Counted from the first letter of the stretch, positions 16,176-26,135 are shown. The stretch is 64,000 nucleotides of DNA from Halobacillus shinanisalinarum (GCF_022919835.1 NZ_CP095074.1:1364001-1428000), one strand, 5' to 3'. The notes: generated by a model not told the origin, from the letters alone. Program-made: numbers and translations.

Positions 16176-18233
16176 TCAATCGACGGAATATAATGCAATC
16201 ATCTTTTGAATCTCTTCGACTGAATCAGCGCTTATGACACGATTTCGGTCTGTTTCCGAACCAGCAAGCTTCATTAGCTGCATTAATCCATGGATATGCT
16301 GCTGCTTATCTACTGCAGCGATGACAACCACTAGATTTATCCTGTAATCCTTTGTAAAATTCACGCCCTCTTCCAACCTTAAAAGGCTCATTCCCACTTC
16401 ATTGACGCCTTCTTCAGGGGCTGCATGCGGGATCGCGATGTTTGGACCAATGACAATGTAGGGATCCTCACCCGTACGACGTATCATCGCTTCCACATAC
16501 TCCCGCTCAATTTTACCGCTCTCAACTAATGGCTTTGCACTTACATGGATGGCTTCCTCCCAAGATTGGACTGAATTTCTAATTGTTATATGATTTGCCG
16601 GAATGAGGTCATTTAGATTTATCTCCCTAGTTTTCATAGGTTGTTTAACGGATGCTTCTTCATCTCGATCAATATACTTTTGTAAATCTTCGGTCAGAGT
16701 CTTTTCATCTTTGATCACTGCATTATTTCTTATAATGTCGATTAAATGATCAACGTTAATGTCCCTTGGAATATAACCGTGCAGCTCAAGCATGACTTGT
16801 TTGCGCAGCCGGTATTTTTCCTCGTGCCCAAGAAAAGCATTGGAAATAAACAGTTTTTTATCTGTCTCCAAAGATGTTGGAGAAAAAACGATATCGTAAT
16901 CCAAGCCGTAGTCAAGAAATTCTCGTACAGACAAGGAATCTAGAAACACAAATCCCGGAAATAGCTCCCTTAATTCAGTAAACATCAGTCTTGAAACCGA
17001 CACTCCTTGGGGACAGACAACAATCGCCTTTATCTTTTTCTCAATGCTGTCACCCTGCTTCGTCATCCATCCACCAATCAGCATAGTGATATAGGTTGTT
17101 TCGCTCTCAGGAATATCACTGCCGATTAAATCCTTCAGAGGCCCAGTTGACCGTTTGACCAGATGGTGCAATTCCTTGAATTCCTTATTTAAAGAATCTT
17201 GCATATCCATCGTTTCAGTAAGTTGATATTTAATTCGATAATAGGCGGGCTTGATATGCTGCAGCAGTTTATTCATCAACTGCTCACGGCCCTGCAGATA
17301 AATACAGGCACTCTTTTCAAATAAACGCAGCATGTTATCGATGGCTGGGACCAATCTCGGGATCGCATCATCATCCGTTAAATATTCCGACCAATATACA
17401 TTTGTCGTCAATAGATGCAGTGTGATAAACAAGCGTTCTTCAACAGGGATTTGCCTGGAGTCATGGAAAATTTCCTCTGTCGCCTGATATTCTTTCGTAT
17501 CGGATAATTCCTCATACTCGATAGAAAAGGAGTTAATTTCATTGCCTTGCTCAATCCTTCTTAAATTTAAAATAAGAATATAAGGCATCGTTGCCAATTT
17601 TTCATCGGTAAATTTCAAGTTCAGCTTGCTCTCTACTTTTTCAATTCGTTGATTAAATTCATGTAATTGTTTTTTTTCAATATTGGCTAATTCTTTTATC
17701 TTATTTTGCCCACTATGCACTTGCAGCAATTGATAGGTGACATGAATAAGTAGTTTTCGAATCTGAAACTCATTACCCTCAAGTAAATAACCGGCTTTTC
17801 TTGTATACTGAATGGTCAAGTCATAATCGTTTAATTCGTTCTTTACACGCTTCATATCACTAAGAATGGTATTTTTACTCACATCCAACTCGATCGTAAA
17901 ATGATTAAGGGAAAGCTCTTCCTCGCTGCTTAGCAGCATCATGATAATAAGATAAACTCGTTGATTCTCCGAAAGAACAGTTTTGTCTAGGGCGGGACTT
18001 TCTTCTTCACCATTAAGCTTCGTAAAAACGGATTGTTCAATGATAAAGTGACCCCTTCTCGTTCTCTCTATCACTGGAAGGTTCTTGGTCATCAGCCACT
18101 CATTGATTTTATTGAAGCTATATCCGAGCTGTCGACGAGTTAAGTCATATTTCTTCTCAAGATCCATACTAGTGATGCTTGGATTGCTGACCAATTTATC
18201 CAAAATCCGCTTACTTCTGTCATCAAGTGACAA
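16176..18233 (-). CDS. PRD-containing BglG/MtlR-type activator of the polyol PTS operon
   Basis: A 685-residue multidomain regulator. N-terminal helix-turn-helix regions (about 1-150, including SLDDRSKRILDKLV and a second HTH near NHFTIELDVSKNTILSD) bind DNA. Two PTS regulation domains follow (about 185-395), then a IIB-like domain with the cysteine motif VVCPQGVSVSRLM, and a C-terminal IIA-like domain with IAIPHAAPEEG. Such proteins are activated or silenced by HPr and IIB phosphorylation at these residues. An open frame continues six codons upstream, but AAAGGGGG lies seven bases before the TTG at 18233, which I take as start. A cre-like site lies upstream, consistent with glucose repression. 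Confidence 0.85.
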   Translation of the reverse strand: MSLDDRSKRILDKLVSNPSITSMDLEKKYDLTRRQLGYSFNKINEWLMTKNLPVIERTRRGHFIIEQSVFTKLNGEEESPALDKTVLSENQRVYLIIMMLLSSEEELSLNHFTIELDVSKNTILSDMKRVKNELNDYDLTIQYTRKAGYLLEGNEFQIRKLLIHVTYQLLQVHSGQNKIKELANIEKKQLHEFNQRIEKVESKLNLKFTDEKLATMPYILILNLRRIEQGNEINSFSIEYEELSDTKEYQATEEIFHDSRQIPVEERLFITLHLLTTNVYWSEYLTDDDAIPRLVPAIDNMLRLFEKSACIYLQGREQLMNKLLQHIKPAYYRIKYQLTETMDMQDSLNKEFKELHHLVKRSTGPLKDLIGSDIPESETTYITMLIGGWMTKQGDSIEKKIKAIVVCPQGVSVSRLMFTELRELFPGFVFLDSLSVREFLDYGLDYDIVFSPTSLETDKKLFISNAFLGHEEKYRLRKQVMLELHGYIPRDINVDHLIDIIRNNAVIKDEKTLTEDLQKYIDRDEEASVKQPMKTREINLNDLIPANHITIRNSVQSWEEAIHVSAKPLVESGKIEREYVEAMIRRTGEDPYIVIGPNIAIPHAAPEEGVNEVGMSLLRLEEGVNFTKDYRINLVVVIAAVDKQQHIHGLMQLMKLAGSETDRNRVISADSVEEIQKMIALYSVD

Positions 18234-18264
18234 CCTTAGGCCCCCTTTCAAAATTTATTGTAGC

Positions 18265-18295
18265 ATTCAGAAAAAGCTGAATGTATACGCTTTCA
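18265..18295. promoter_or_regulatory. cre-like site and inverted repeat before the polyol operon
   Basis: TGTATACGCTTTCA (18282-18295) differs from the catabolite-responsive-element consensus TGWAANCGNTNWCA at one position. It abuts an ATTCAG/CTGAAT inverted repeat (18265-18282). Both lie 30-60 bases upstream of the regulator start, where CcpA binding would repress the operon. Confidence 0.55.
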
Positions 18296-18419
18296 TCTCA
18301 AACAAACGTACATTTAATGTACAACATAGTGATTAACATTAAAAAACACAGTTGATGCACAAGTTTATTCAGTAATTCATTAGTATAAGGGGTACTAACC
18401 ACAACTCCCCAAGCATACC

Positions 18420-18455
18420 TCAAAAAAGACTGCCTCCTTAATTAAGAGACAGCCT
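18420..18455 (-). terminator. second minus-strand terminator downstream of the M6 protease
   Basis: An 11-bp stem, AAGGCTGTCTC with GAGGCAGTCTT including two G-T pairs, loop TTAATTAAG and a TTTTTT tail on the minus strand. It stands alone between the protease terminator and the PTS operon. Confidence 0.7.
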
Positions 18456-18550
18456 TAAATTTTGAACTATATTCCATAATTTGTTTTGTAACATAATGGA
18501 GAGGTAAATTCTTAATGGTCCTGACATTTTATTCGCTGTTACATGGAGAC

Positions 18551-18600
18551 AAGAAAGTCCGATAACTGAGCAATGTATGCTCAGTTGTCGGACTTTTTTA
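18551..18600 (-). terminator. terminator of the M6 protease gene
   Basis: A 19-bp stem beginning AAAGTCCGAT with one wobble pair and a five-base loop (18573-18577). T-rich tails occur on both strands, so it may act in both directions. Confidence 0.85.
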
Positions 18601-18648
18601 GTATGTTTATTCAAAAATTTTAACGCTTTGGGAATGAGATATACATCT

Positions 18649-20640
18649 TTATCTCCCTTTTCCAGGACCCACCCGACGAGTCACAGTAGCCATCTTGCTA
18701 GAGTCTGTCTCTGACGTACTCGTAAAAGTAAGTTCTGTTGGAGCCGGCTTAGGACCTTGCCCCCCTTTAGGTATCTTCGTATAAACGGGAACATCCACCG
18801 TTTCACCAGCCTCTACTTCAATCACTTCATGCTGCAACTGAACGTCCCAACCAGCTTCCGTTTCTGCATTAATCCGGATAAGGTCGGTTGCTTCGCCTGT
18901 GTTTGTTACACTGAAATGATAAGCAGCTACTTGACCCGGGACCGCAAAGTCGACTGAACCGCTGGCTGCATCGATCCCACGCTCATACGGACCTGCTCCA
19001 TCCATGTGCCGTACAGCTACTCGATAAGAAAGTACATCTTCATCGTCACGATTTTTCCCTAATACATAGAAATGGAGACGGTTGTGCTCGTCCTTGTATT
19101 CACTAATCACTCCATCCCCAGTTCCTGCTTTAAATAGGGCATCTGCTAACTGGCGATAGTCGCCCTTGGAGTACATTGCTTTAGTTCCGTCAGGCCTCAC
19201 AAAGTCTACTTGATCGATATCCTCTTCGTGAGAGTCAATAACCCAGATGTTCGGCGCTCTTTCCTCATCTTTTGTTTTGGCCATGAGTACGCCAGAATCC
19301 GGGAGAAAAGAGTCAAACCCTACCTGATCAACTACCTCGATTGTGTAGTTATCGTACCACTTTTCGCCGCGTTGCATATCCGCGCGCCAATCGTCTTCTA
19401 AGGAGTTCTCAGGTGTTAAATCGACCATATTTATGTTGATGCCTTGGAACCCTGTACGTCCAAATGCTTCACCAGTTGGAACTTCGCGAGTTATAATGTC
19501 AGCAAATACTGGTCCAGTTTCAGCAAGCTCGTCTCGACTAATATCAAGATATTGATCCTCTTCTAAAAAACCTTGTTTAATCTTATTCCGCAGCATATGG
19601 TGAGCTGGCGCTGATCCACCTAACGTAGGCATTACCATCCAACGAGTATGCGGCCCCCCAGGACCATTAAAACTGCCTCGACTCATCAACTCCCAAGGCC
19701 CTGAATATGACCGGGATACTGGCTCACCGTAAGGATTGTTGTAGTTGTCACCAAGGTTCATAATATGACCGAATTCATGAGCGAAAGTGCCCATCCCAGC
19801 GTTCTCACCTTGAATAGAAATACCATCTCCTGCTCTGGACCAAAGACTGCTGGCCGCAAGCCACGATGTCCAATCCACATAGCGTGTATTAGCCGAATTC
19901 GGCATGTCTGTATACTCAGCTGGCGGGCCAAATTCATCAGTAACTGCTTCAGGACTTTCAAACATCATTTCACCAAATTCCTGCCAAACACCGGATTCGT
20001 CATAACCTGCATGGAGTACAAATGTGAAATCATACTCCTTCCCTGATGCTTCAATGTCAGCTTGTGCCTTCTCCAAGGCATCTTCTCTTAGATCGTATGT
20101 AGTCTCATATCCAGGTGGCAGGTTTTCTTCTTGTCCAAATTCGCCCATTCCGTACTCAAATTCATTATGATCCATGCGATACGTACCGAAAGCATCAATT
20201 TCTACCGCCCATTCACCGTAAGAATTCTCCCTCCAAAACTCATCAATCGACCGATGATTATTCAACGGCTGAGGTTCCGTCAAAAAACTCTCCCAAAATT
20301 CAGGTACCTCCTCTCTAGGAATACTTCCATCAGTTACTGGATTTCCCGCTACTCCAGACCCTTTTTCTTGGCTGATAATAAACTCTTGATCAGGGAAATC
20401 TACTACGACAAGTGCCCCCTTAAGTACTCTGTCTGGTTCAACATCAGCCTCCCGCCAGTCAATCCCAGGAACTGGTTGATAGTCTTCCCACGTCATATCC
20501 TCTGGTAGAATCCAATTTTGTGAATCTACTGGTTCAGGAAATGAATCCAATCCTGGTTTTGCTGCTAAAGCTGGTGTAGCCATAGTCATCACCAGCAAAA
20601 AGCTAACGAAAACGATGAACGGCTTTTTTACCCTTCTCAA
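18649..20640 (-). CDS. secreted M6 family metalloprotease (immune inhibitor A-like)
   Basis: A 663-residue exoprotease. A Sec signal peptide (residues 1-26, cleaved after ALA) is followed by a short propeptide and the M6 catalytic domain. The zinc site is FAHEFGHIMNLGD with His288, Glu289 and His292, and Asp298 as possible further ligand. The C-terminal 110 residues form a beta-rich NEW3-like domain (AAYHFSVTNTGEATDL). There is no sorting signal, so the protein should be released. The start is TTG with AAAGGAGGAG six bases before it. Length is below that of InhA (about 800). It is monocistronic. Homologues degrade antimicrobial peptides and host proteins; the substrate here is unknown. Confidence 0.9.
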   Translation of the reverse strand: MRRVKKPFIVFVSFLLVMTMATPALAAKPGLDSFPEPVDSQNWILPEDMTWEDYQPVPGIDWREADVEPDRVLKGALVVVDFPDQEFIISQEKGSGVAGNPVTDGSIPREEVPEFWESFLTEPQPLNNHRSIDEFWRENSYGEWAVEIDAFGTYRMDHNEFEYGMGEFGQEENLPPGYETTYDLREDALEKAQADIEASGKEYDFTFVLHAGYDESGVWQEFGEMMFESPEAVTDEFGPPAEYTDMPNSANTRYVDWTSWLAASSLWSRAGDGISIQGENAGMGTFAHEFGHIMNLGDNYNNPYGEPVSRSYSGPWELMSRGSFNGPGGPHTRWMVMPTLGGSAPAHHMLRNKIKQGFLEEDQYLDISRDELAETGPVFADIITREVPTGEAFGRTGFQGININMVDLTPENSLEDDWRADMQRGEKWYDNYTIEVVDQVGFDSFLPDSGVLMAKTKDEERAPNIWVIDSHEEDIDQVDFVRPDGTKAMYSKGDYRQLADALFKAGTGDGVISEYKDEHNRLHFYVLGKNRDDEDVLSYRVAVRHMDGAGPYERGIDAASGSVDFAVPGQVAAYHFSVTNTGEATDLIRINAETEAGWDVQLQHEVIEVEAGETVDVPVYTKIPKGGQGPKPAPTELTFTSTSETDSSKMATVTRRVGPGKGR

Positions 20641-20770
20641 ATAATCTCCTCCTTTAAATTTTTTGAATGTTCTAGCAAATTATACCATCAATCTACTTTT
20701 ATATAAATTAATAGACTGAATATTACAAATATAAGGACTATAGAACAGATACAAATGGATTAATTTGCAC

Positions 20771-20813
20771 AAAAAACCCTTTTCCCTGTACAAAAAACTA
20801 GATGGAAAAAGGG
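20771..20813 (-). terminator. terminator of the phosphonate operon
   Basis: Stem CCCTTTTTCC/GGGAAAAGGG followed on the minus strand by TTTTTT, about 65 bases beyond the last permease gene. Confidence 0.75.
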
Positions 20814-20877
20814 CTATCTTTAGAATTAAGTTTTATTTGTTGAGTTTAAGATAGATGAGTCAATCCTCCGCAGGCAG

Positions 20878-21735
20878 TTACTCCCCAGCAGATGCTGCAA
20901 AATAACGATTTTTCAGTCGCGTCGAAAGCACTTCTAAAACAATTGCAATGACTAGAATCGCATACGTGATAAATCCAACTTCACTCAAATCAAAGTAGAA
21001 TCCAGATGCCATAAACAGTTCAAATCCAATCCCGCCTGCCCCAGCTGCCGCTCCCATCGCTACAGCTACTGAGAAATTTATTTCAAATCTTAGAAACGTC
21101 CATGACAGTAAATATGTGAAGGTGGAAGGCAAAACGGCATGTGTCACGATATGCCACCAGCTCGATCCAGTTGCTCGTAACGCTTCAATGATCCCCGCAT
21201 CTACCTCTTCAAAGGCCTCTGAGAAAGCTTTAACTAAATAAGCAACAGAATGGAACAACATCCCAAGGACGGCCGCTTCACTGCCCAATCCTGCTGCAAT
21301 CGCAAAAATCAGCACCCATAATACCGTTGGAACAGCACGGATAAAGGCAACCATAATTCGAACGGTTTTCGACACCCAGTCCTTAGACAAATTGGTTGCT
21401 GCCATCAATGATAAAAAGAAGGCCATCACGGCTCCAAGTACAGTGGATAAGACAGCCAGGCCAAGCGTAATCCCTACCTGATAAAAGGCTTCTCCCCAGG
21501 TAAAATGACTCAAAGCCGGCTGCATAAACATAATCTTTAAGTTATAGGCCGTTTCTGTAATCGCACTCATGAGATTTAGCTGTCCATAATCAAAGAACAT
21601 AAAAGCCATGATCGTTAATACAATGAACAAGACGATGGTCCAGCGCATTACCCTTTCTGCTTTACTGCCGGATTTGATATGAATTCGACCATCTTTTTTC
21701 CTTTTTATGTACGTGGTCGTTGATATGGCTTCCAT
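20878..21735 (-). CDS. phnE: phosphonate ABC transporter permease (second PhnE)
   Basis: A 285-residue inner-membrane permease of the PhnE family. A cytoplasmic N-terminal tail with KRKKDGR precedes about six helices, and the cytoplasmic EAA-type loop reads EVDAGIIEALRATGSSWW. Its ATG overlaps the stop of the preceding permease gene by one base, so the two are translationally coupled and probably form a heterodimeric channel with PhnC as ATPase. It is the last gene of the operon. Confidence 0.92.
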   Translation of the reverse strand: MEAISTTTYIKRKKDGRIHIKSGSKAERVMRWTIVLFIVLTIMAFMFFDYGQLNLMSAITETAYNLKIMFMQPALSHFTWGEAFYQVGITLGLAVLSTVLGAVMAFFLSLMAATNLSKDWVSKTVRIMVAFIRAVPTVLWVLIFAIAAGLGSEAAVLGMLFHSVAYLVKAFSEAFEEVDAGIIEALRATGSSWWHIVTHAVLPSTFTYLLSWTFLRFEINFSVAVAMGAAAGAGGIGFELFMASGFYFDLSEVGFITYAILVIAIVLEVLSTRLKNRYFAASAGE

Positions 21736-22520
21736 TATAGAATCACCTTCCGTATCGAGTTTGACATCAGCTCAATGATAATCACAGCGAGGACGATACT
21801 AAATGTAATCAGGGCTACGGTATTATAATCCATTGTCTTATAATACAAATCAAAGGTGTAGCCAATCCCTGTCCCCGTTAAGATCCCGACCAGTGTCGCG
21901 CTTCTAATGTTCGTTTCAATCATAAACAAAATCCAGCTGATCATCTGAGGCATGCTTTGCGGGATAACAGCCTTATTGACAATTTGAAAATAGGTGCTCC
22001 CCGTTGCTGTTAAGGCCTCTACAGAACTTTGACTCGCTTCGTCAATCGATTCTATAAACGCTCTGGTTAAAAATCCTACTGTTCCTACGAATAAGGCTAA
22101 ATATCCTGTCACAGAATTTTGACCAAAGGAAAGCAGCAGGATTAAGGCCCAGGCCACCACTGGAATATTTCTTGAAGCGGAGGCAACCAGACGGGCTGAC
22201 ATACTCAAGAATCCATTCACTTTCGTTGTTTTCGAGCCCATTAATCCTAAAAAGATTGAGACAACTGCCGCTGTAGTTGTAGCTGCGATCGACATAAAGA
22301 TCGTTTCGTTTAATTGTTTTAAGATCGCCGGAAGTTGCTCAAGCGATTCCTGTGTAATAAACAAGTTCGAAACGATCCAGCCGATCGCAGCAGGAACGGT
22401 CGCCATCCCATGCAAAATGTTAAAGTTCGTGATCTGGGCTGATAAATAGGTGATGACAATAATAACTGTCAGAAAAATGGTCGTACTCAAGCTACGATTC
22501 CGCATGATTTGTTCATTCAC
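21735..22520 (-). CDS. phnE: phosphonate ABC transporter permease (first PhnE)
   Basis: A 261-residue PhnE-family permease with about six helices and the coupling loop SSVEALTATGSTYFQIV. Its sequence is clearly diverged from the other PhnE, so this is an old duplication with specialised halves rather than a recent copy. It lies 12 bases downstream of phnC. Confidence 0.92.
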   Translation of the reverse strand: MNEQIMRNRSLSTTIFLTVIIVITYLSAQITNFNILHGMATVPAAIGWIVSNLFITQESLEQLPAILKQLNETIFMSIAATTTAAVVSIFLGLMGSKTTKVNGFLSMSARLVASASRNIPVVAWALILLLSFGQNSVTGYLALFVGTVGFLTRAFIESIDEASQSSVEALTATGSTYFQIVNKAVIPQSMPQMISWILFMIETNIRSATLVGILTGTGIGYTFDLYYKTMDYNTVALITFSIVLAVIIIELMSNSIRKVIL

Positions 22521-22532
22521 GTTACCTACTCC

Positions 22533-23297
22533 TCATACTGTGATTAACTCTCTTGTCTCTGTTCCATAGATGCTGTCAATACGCTCACTCGTGAGCCTGT
22601 GAGTGGGTCCATCAAATACGACCTCTCCATTGTTCAACCCAATAATTCGGTCTGAATACATCTGAGCAACGTCGACCTGGTGTAAGTTAACCAAGCAGGT
22701 AATATTCAGTTCAGACGTCACCGATTTTAAATGGTTCATGATCACCTTCGAGGCATTCGGATCAAGAGATGCAATCGGCTCATCGCAAAGCACAAGTTTA
22801 GGATCCTGGATAAGCGCACGGGCAATTCCTACCCGCTGTTGCTGTCCCCCACTCAACTGATCGCAACGTTTATACGCATGTTCCTCGATACCTAATTTCT
22901 TCAGTAGAGAAAAAGCCCGCTCCTTCTCGTCTTCCGTAAATTTGCCCAGAATTCCTTGCATCGTTGTTTTATAGCCGAAACGCCCATGCAGTACATTTTC
23001 AATAACCGTTAAGCGTGGGACGAGGTTATAATGCTGAAAGATCATCCCGATTTCCGTACGCAACTTTCGGAGTTCCTTTTTCTTTAAAAGACCGACATCA
23101 GAATCATCAAAAATAACACGACCTTCATTGGTCTCAACCATTCGATTCATGCACCGTAAAAGCGTGGATTTCCCTGCGCCTGAAGGGCCAATGATGGAAA
23201 CAAATTCTCCCGCTTCCACTTCAAAATTGATGTCTTTCAGCACTTTCGTTTCTGAACCATACGATTTACCCATTCCTTCAACCTGTAACAATGACAT
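22533..23297 (-). CDS. phnC: phosphonate ABC transporter ATP-binding protein
   Basis: A 254-residue ABC ATPase with Walker A GPSGAGKST (37-45), signature LSGGQQQR and Walker B LVLCDEP followed by the D-loop ASLD. The open frame begins 23 codons upstream, but AAAGGAG lies nine bases before the ATG at 23297 and MSLLQVEGMGKSYG is the usual N-terminus. It energises uptake with the two PhnE permeases and the PhnD binding protein. Confidence 0.93.
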   Translation of the reverse strand: MSLLQVEGMGKSYGSETKVLKDINFEVEAGEFVSIIGPSGAGKSTLLRCMNRMVETNEGRVIFDDSDVGLLKKKELRKLRTEIGMIFQHYNLVPRLTVIENVLHGRFGYKTTMQGILGKFTEDEKERAFSLLKKLGIEEHAYKRCDQLSGGQQQRVGIARALIQDPKLVLCDEPIASLDPNASKVIMNHLKSVTSELNITCLVNLHQVDVAQMYSDRIIGLNNGEVVFDGPTHRLTSERIDSIYGTETRELITV

Positions 23298-23384
23298 GTT
23301 CATCGTCTCCTTTGTTAGGATATTTAAAGGGGCAGAGTATGCACGAACACATGGTACATAATCCAACCTCTTAGGATATTTCAG

Positions 23385-24422
23385 CTAGTTGGAAAGCTTA
23401 CGGATTGGATCAAACCATGAATCTTTAACCGCCGCAAACCTTTCTTTATCTGTTTTAAAGAATAAGCCCGACTTGCCAGAATTCTCAGGAACGAAAATCT
23501 CTTCATTATTTGCGACCTCATCTGAAGTAAATAATTTTTGCAACTTGTCAAAATCTTCTTGCCCCAGCACATCTATATTCGCTACAAATGGGGCATTTAA
23601 TACAGGTGTAACACTCATAAGGGTAAACTTCTTCCCTGTTACTTGATTAAACGGCTCCGCAGCATCATCTTGAACCTTGTAAACAGCACCCTCCGTATTT
23701 CCCTCTCCTTCAACGACTTCCACATAATTTTCGACGCACGTATCACAGAAGGCAGCCACATCAGCCGTTCCCTTTAATAGATTGACCGCTGAACCCTGAT
23801 GGGAGTTTCCGAATAATACTTTGGAAAATAAGGATCCGCCCTTCATCAAATCCATTTCCGTTAAATTGGAATATTTTTCTTGTTTTGTAAAATGGGTAAG
23901 AATACTAGCTGCAGGCACTTTGAACCCAGATGTTGAGCTATTGGATACGAAGGACATATTTTTCCCTTCGATCGTATCCAGCGAGAATTCTCCGTCCACC
24001 TTATACTTCTCTTGATCAGATTGATTGACAGCTAACCAGCTATGATAGACAGCATCGTCTAATGTACCTGATGGGCCAGTAGCTACTACTAGCGGTTTAA
24101 TGGCCTCATTACCTTTATGTGCCTCGATGTACCCTTGGGCGCCCATAAAGGCAAGGTCTGCGTTATTGTTCACCATCGTTTCAATCGCAATCGCGTAATC
24201 CGTCGTTAAATGATGTTCGACTTTCTTGCCTGTCGCTTCTTCGATAACCTTGGCCATTTCATCACGCGAGGATTTCATATCTGAACCAGATTCATTAGGG
24301 TACCAAACGATATCGATCACATCATCAGCTTTTGTACTGCCACCAGCACTTCCCATAGAGCATGCAGTCAAAGATACCGCGAATACGACAAACATGACCA
24401 GTAATGATACTTTCTTTTTCAT
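23385..24422 (-). CDS. phnD: phosphonate ABC transporter substrate-binding lipoprotein
   Basis: A 345-residue lipoprotein with lipobox LTAC (Cys21) and a GSAGGS linker. The mature domain starts IDIVWYPNESGSDM and contains the PhnD-type ligand-loop segment FVSNSSTSGFKVPA, which cradles the phosphonate group. It begins 168 bases after the PHP phosphodiesterase gene, a wider gap than elsewhere in the cluster, so a second promoter for phnDCEE is possible, though no clear one was seen. Confidence 0.92.
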   Translation of the reverse strand: MKKKVSLLVMFVVFAVSLTACSMGSAGGSTKADDVIDIVWYPNESGSDMKSSRDEMAKVIEEATGKKVEHHLTTDYAIAIETMVNNNADLAFMGAQGYIEAHKGNEAIKPLVVATGPSGTLDDAVYHSWLAVNQSDQEKYKVDGEFSLDTIEGKNMSFVSNSSTSGFKVPAASILTHFTKQEKYSNLTEMDLMKGGSLFSKVLFGNSHQGSAVNLLKGTADVAAFCDTCVENYVEVVEGEGNTEGAVYKVQDDAAEPFNQVTGKKFTLMSVTPVLNAPFVANIDVLGQEDFDKLQKLFTSDEVANNEEIFVPENSGKSGLFFKTDKERFAAVKDSWFDPIRKLSN

Positions 24423-24589
24423 TAAAAACTCTCCCCTCGTGTACCTTCATTTTGTAACCTGTGCGACTTGACTTATAAAAACCTAGTAAACTAGTTCCAT
24501 TGAAACATATAACTTTCCCAAAACAGCCTATATTCATGATACTTTAACGGTATCTTTAAACGGTTTACATGAGCCATACATATCGAGAA

Positions 24590-25408
24590 CTAGCGGACCT
24601 CTTTTATCTGTGACCAAAGGGAAGGACTTGTAAGACTTCCAATTTCAATAGAAGCTCCAAATGAACCGTGATAATCCGTGCCGCCAGTCATTACAAGGTT
24701 ATACTGTTTGGCTAGAGCTTCTACCTTCTGATGATCTTCTTCAGCATGGTCTGGATGGTTTCTTTCCACCCCTTCTAATCCCGCTTCAACAAGCTCAGGG
24801 ATCATCTCATAGGATTCCAGTTGACCGGGGTGGGCAACGACTGCCATTCCCCCATCCGCCACAATCGCCTCAACCGCCGCAAATGCATCAACGTATTTAA
24901 TGTCACCCGAGGCCACTCCACCGTTTTTAAACAAACGTTTATACAATTCCTTATATTCAGGGGAAGCGTAGGCATCACCCGTTAAATGGTTCATGATGTG
25001 CTGCTTATAGATTGTTCTACATGGCCAAGCCGTTTCCATAATCGCTTCGGCATTCAGCTTATAACCAGCTTTGTTAATCTGACGGATTTGCCATAGTGAA
25101 TGTTGCTGCCGTCTTTCCAGAATCGGCTGACATACCGATTTGATATGGAGCGCCTCAGGATGATAATGATAGCCGAGCACATGTACTTTCCGATCCCTTT
25201 TGTAGTCGTATGCGGAAATCTCGATCCCGGGGATGATCTCCAATCCATATTTCTCACCCAGCATAATGATCTCTGGCAATCCATCGACCGTATCATGATC
25301 GACAAAGCTGATATGCGTCACACCATTGGCCTTCGCCTGCTTTATCACTTCTTCAACTGAATCAGAGCCGTCGGAATAGTGGCTATGAACATGCAAATCA
25401 GCCTTCAT
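24590..25408 (-). CDS. phnPP: PHP-domain cyclic phosphate phosphodiesterase of the C-P lyase pathway
   Basis: A 272-residue PHP-family metallohydrolase. Metal-binding motifs are DLHVHSHYSDG (His6, His8, Asp13), FVDHDTVDGL, AHPGQLE and TDYHG. In the last step of C-P lyase catabolism, 5-phosphoribosyl 1,2-cyclic phosphate must be opened; many operons use the beta-lactamase-fold PhnP, others a PHP protein termed PhnPP. This gene sits inside the operon and no phnP is present, so it most likely fills that role. The ATG at 25408 follows AAGGTG; it overlaps the phnL 3' end by 11 bases. Confidence 0.8.
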   Translation of the reverse strand: MKADLHVHSHYSDGSDSVEEVIKQAKANGVTHISFVDHDTVDGLPEIIMLGEKYGLEIIPGIEISAYDYKRDRKVHVLGYHYHPEALHIKSVCQPILERRQQHSLWQIRQINKAGYKLNAEAIMETAWPCRTIYKQHIMNHLTGDAYASPEYKELYKRLFKNGGVASGDIKYVDAFAAVEAIVADGGMAVVAHPGQLESYEMIPELVEAGLEGVERNHPDHAEEDHQKVEALAKQYNLVMTGGTDYHGSFGASIEIGSLTSPSLWSQIKEVR

Positions 25409-26120
25409 GGGCAACACCTTGCTTTTCCATAATGAATGATCTCCTTTTCATATCAAAAACCTTGTCACATAGCCCGTCCATAAATTCAATGTCATGAAAA
25501 ATGCCAACCAATGTGGTGCCATTTGCCTTTAACTTCTTAATAATGTCACGCACCTTCTCCTTAGATTGCTGATCCAAACTCGCGGTCGGTTCATCGAGCA
25601 ATAATAACCTTGGCTTTTTCACGGTGGCCATCGCAATATTTAAGCGTAATTTTTCTCCGCCGGAAAAGGTCGTTGGATAGGTGTCCCACAATTTCGGATC
25701 AAGTTCAAAGTGAGTTAAGGCTTGTTCTGCTTCTCTTCGCGCGACTTCCTCTGCCTCCCCCATTTCAAGAAGGGCTTTTTCAACAAGCTGTCTTGATGTT
25801 GTTCTCGGCATCACATTTAAAAACTGGGAGACATAGCCAATCTCATATTGACGCAAATAAAGGATCTCTCTTTCGGTTGCTTCGGCTAAATCGATGGAAC
25901 CAAAGCGCTCTGAATAATAGAGAAGACGGCCTGCATCCGGTAAATACGTACGATAAATACTCTTTAAGATCGTCGACTTCCCGCTGCCGCTTTTCCCGAC
26001 GATACCGATGAACTCCCCTGTTTCCAGTGAAAAATCAATGTGCTCCACAGCCTGCATCGTTTTTCCTAAATGATGAATAGTAAATCGCTTGCCAAAATTT
26101 TTAATTTCGAGCATGGACAT
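25398..26120 (-). CDS. phnL: C-P lyase accessory ABC-type ATPase PhnL
   Basis: A 240-residue ABC ATPase with Walker A GKSGSGKST, signature FSGGEKLRLN and Walker B LLLLDEPTASLD. PhnL assembles with the PhnGHIJK core and is needed for C-P lyase activity rather than for transport. It sits between phnM and the PHP phosphodiesterase gene and is 15 bases downstream of phnM. Confidence 0.93.
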   Translation of the reverse strand: MSMLEIKNFGKRFTIHHLGKTMQAVEHIDFSLETGEFIGIVGKSGSGKSTILKSIYRTYLPDAGRLLYYSERFGSIDLAEATEREILYLRQYEIGYVSQFLNVMPRTTSRQLVEKALLEMGEAEEVARREAEQALTHFELDPKLWDTYPTTFSGGEKLRLNIAMATVKKPRLLLLDEPTASLDQQSKEKVRDIIKKLKANGTTLVGIFHDIEFMDGLCDKVFDMKRRSFIMEKQGVAHEG

Positions 26121-26135
26121 ATCCTGTTCCCTCCC

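Noticed and set aside
24423..24589. Second PhoP box or promoter before phnD
   Set aside because: No regular TTAACA-like spacing and no convincing -35/-10 pair in this gap.
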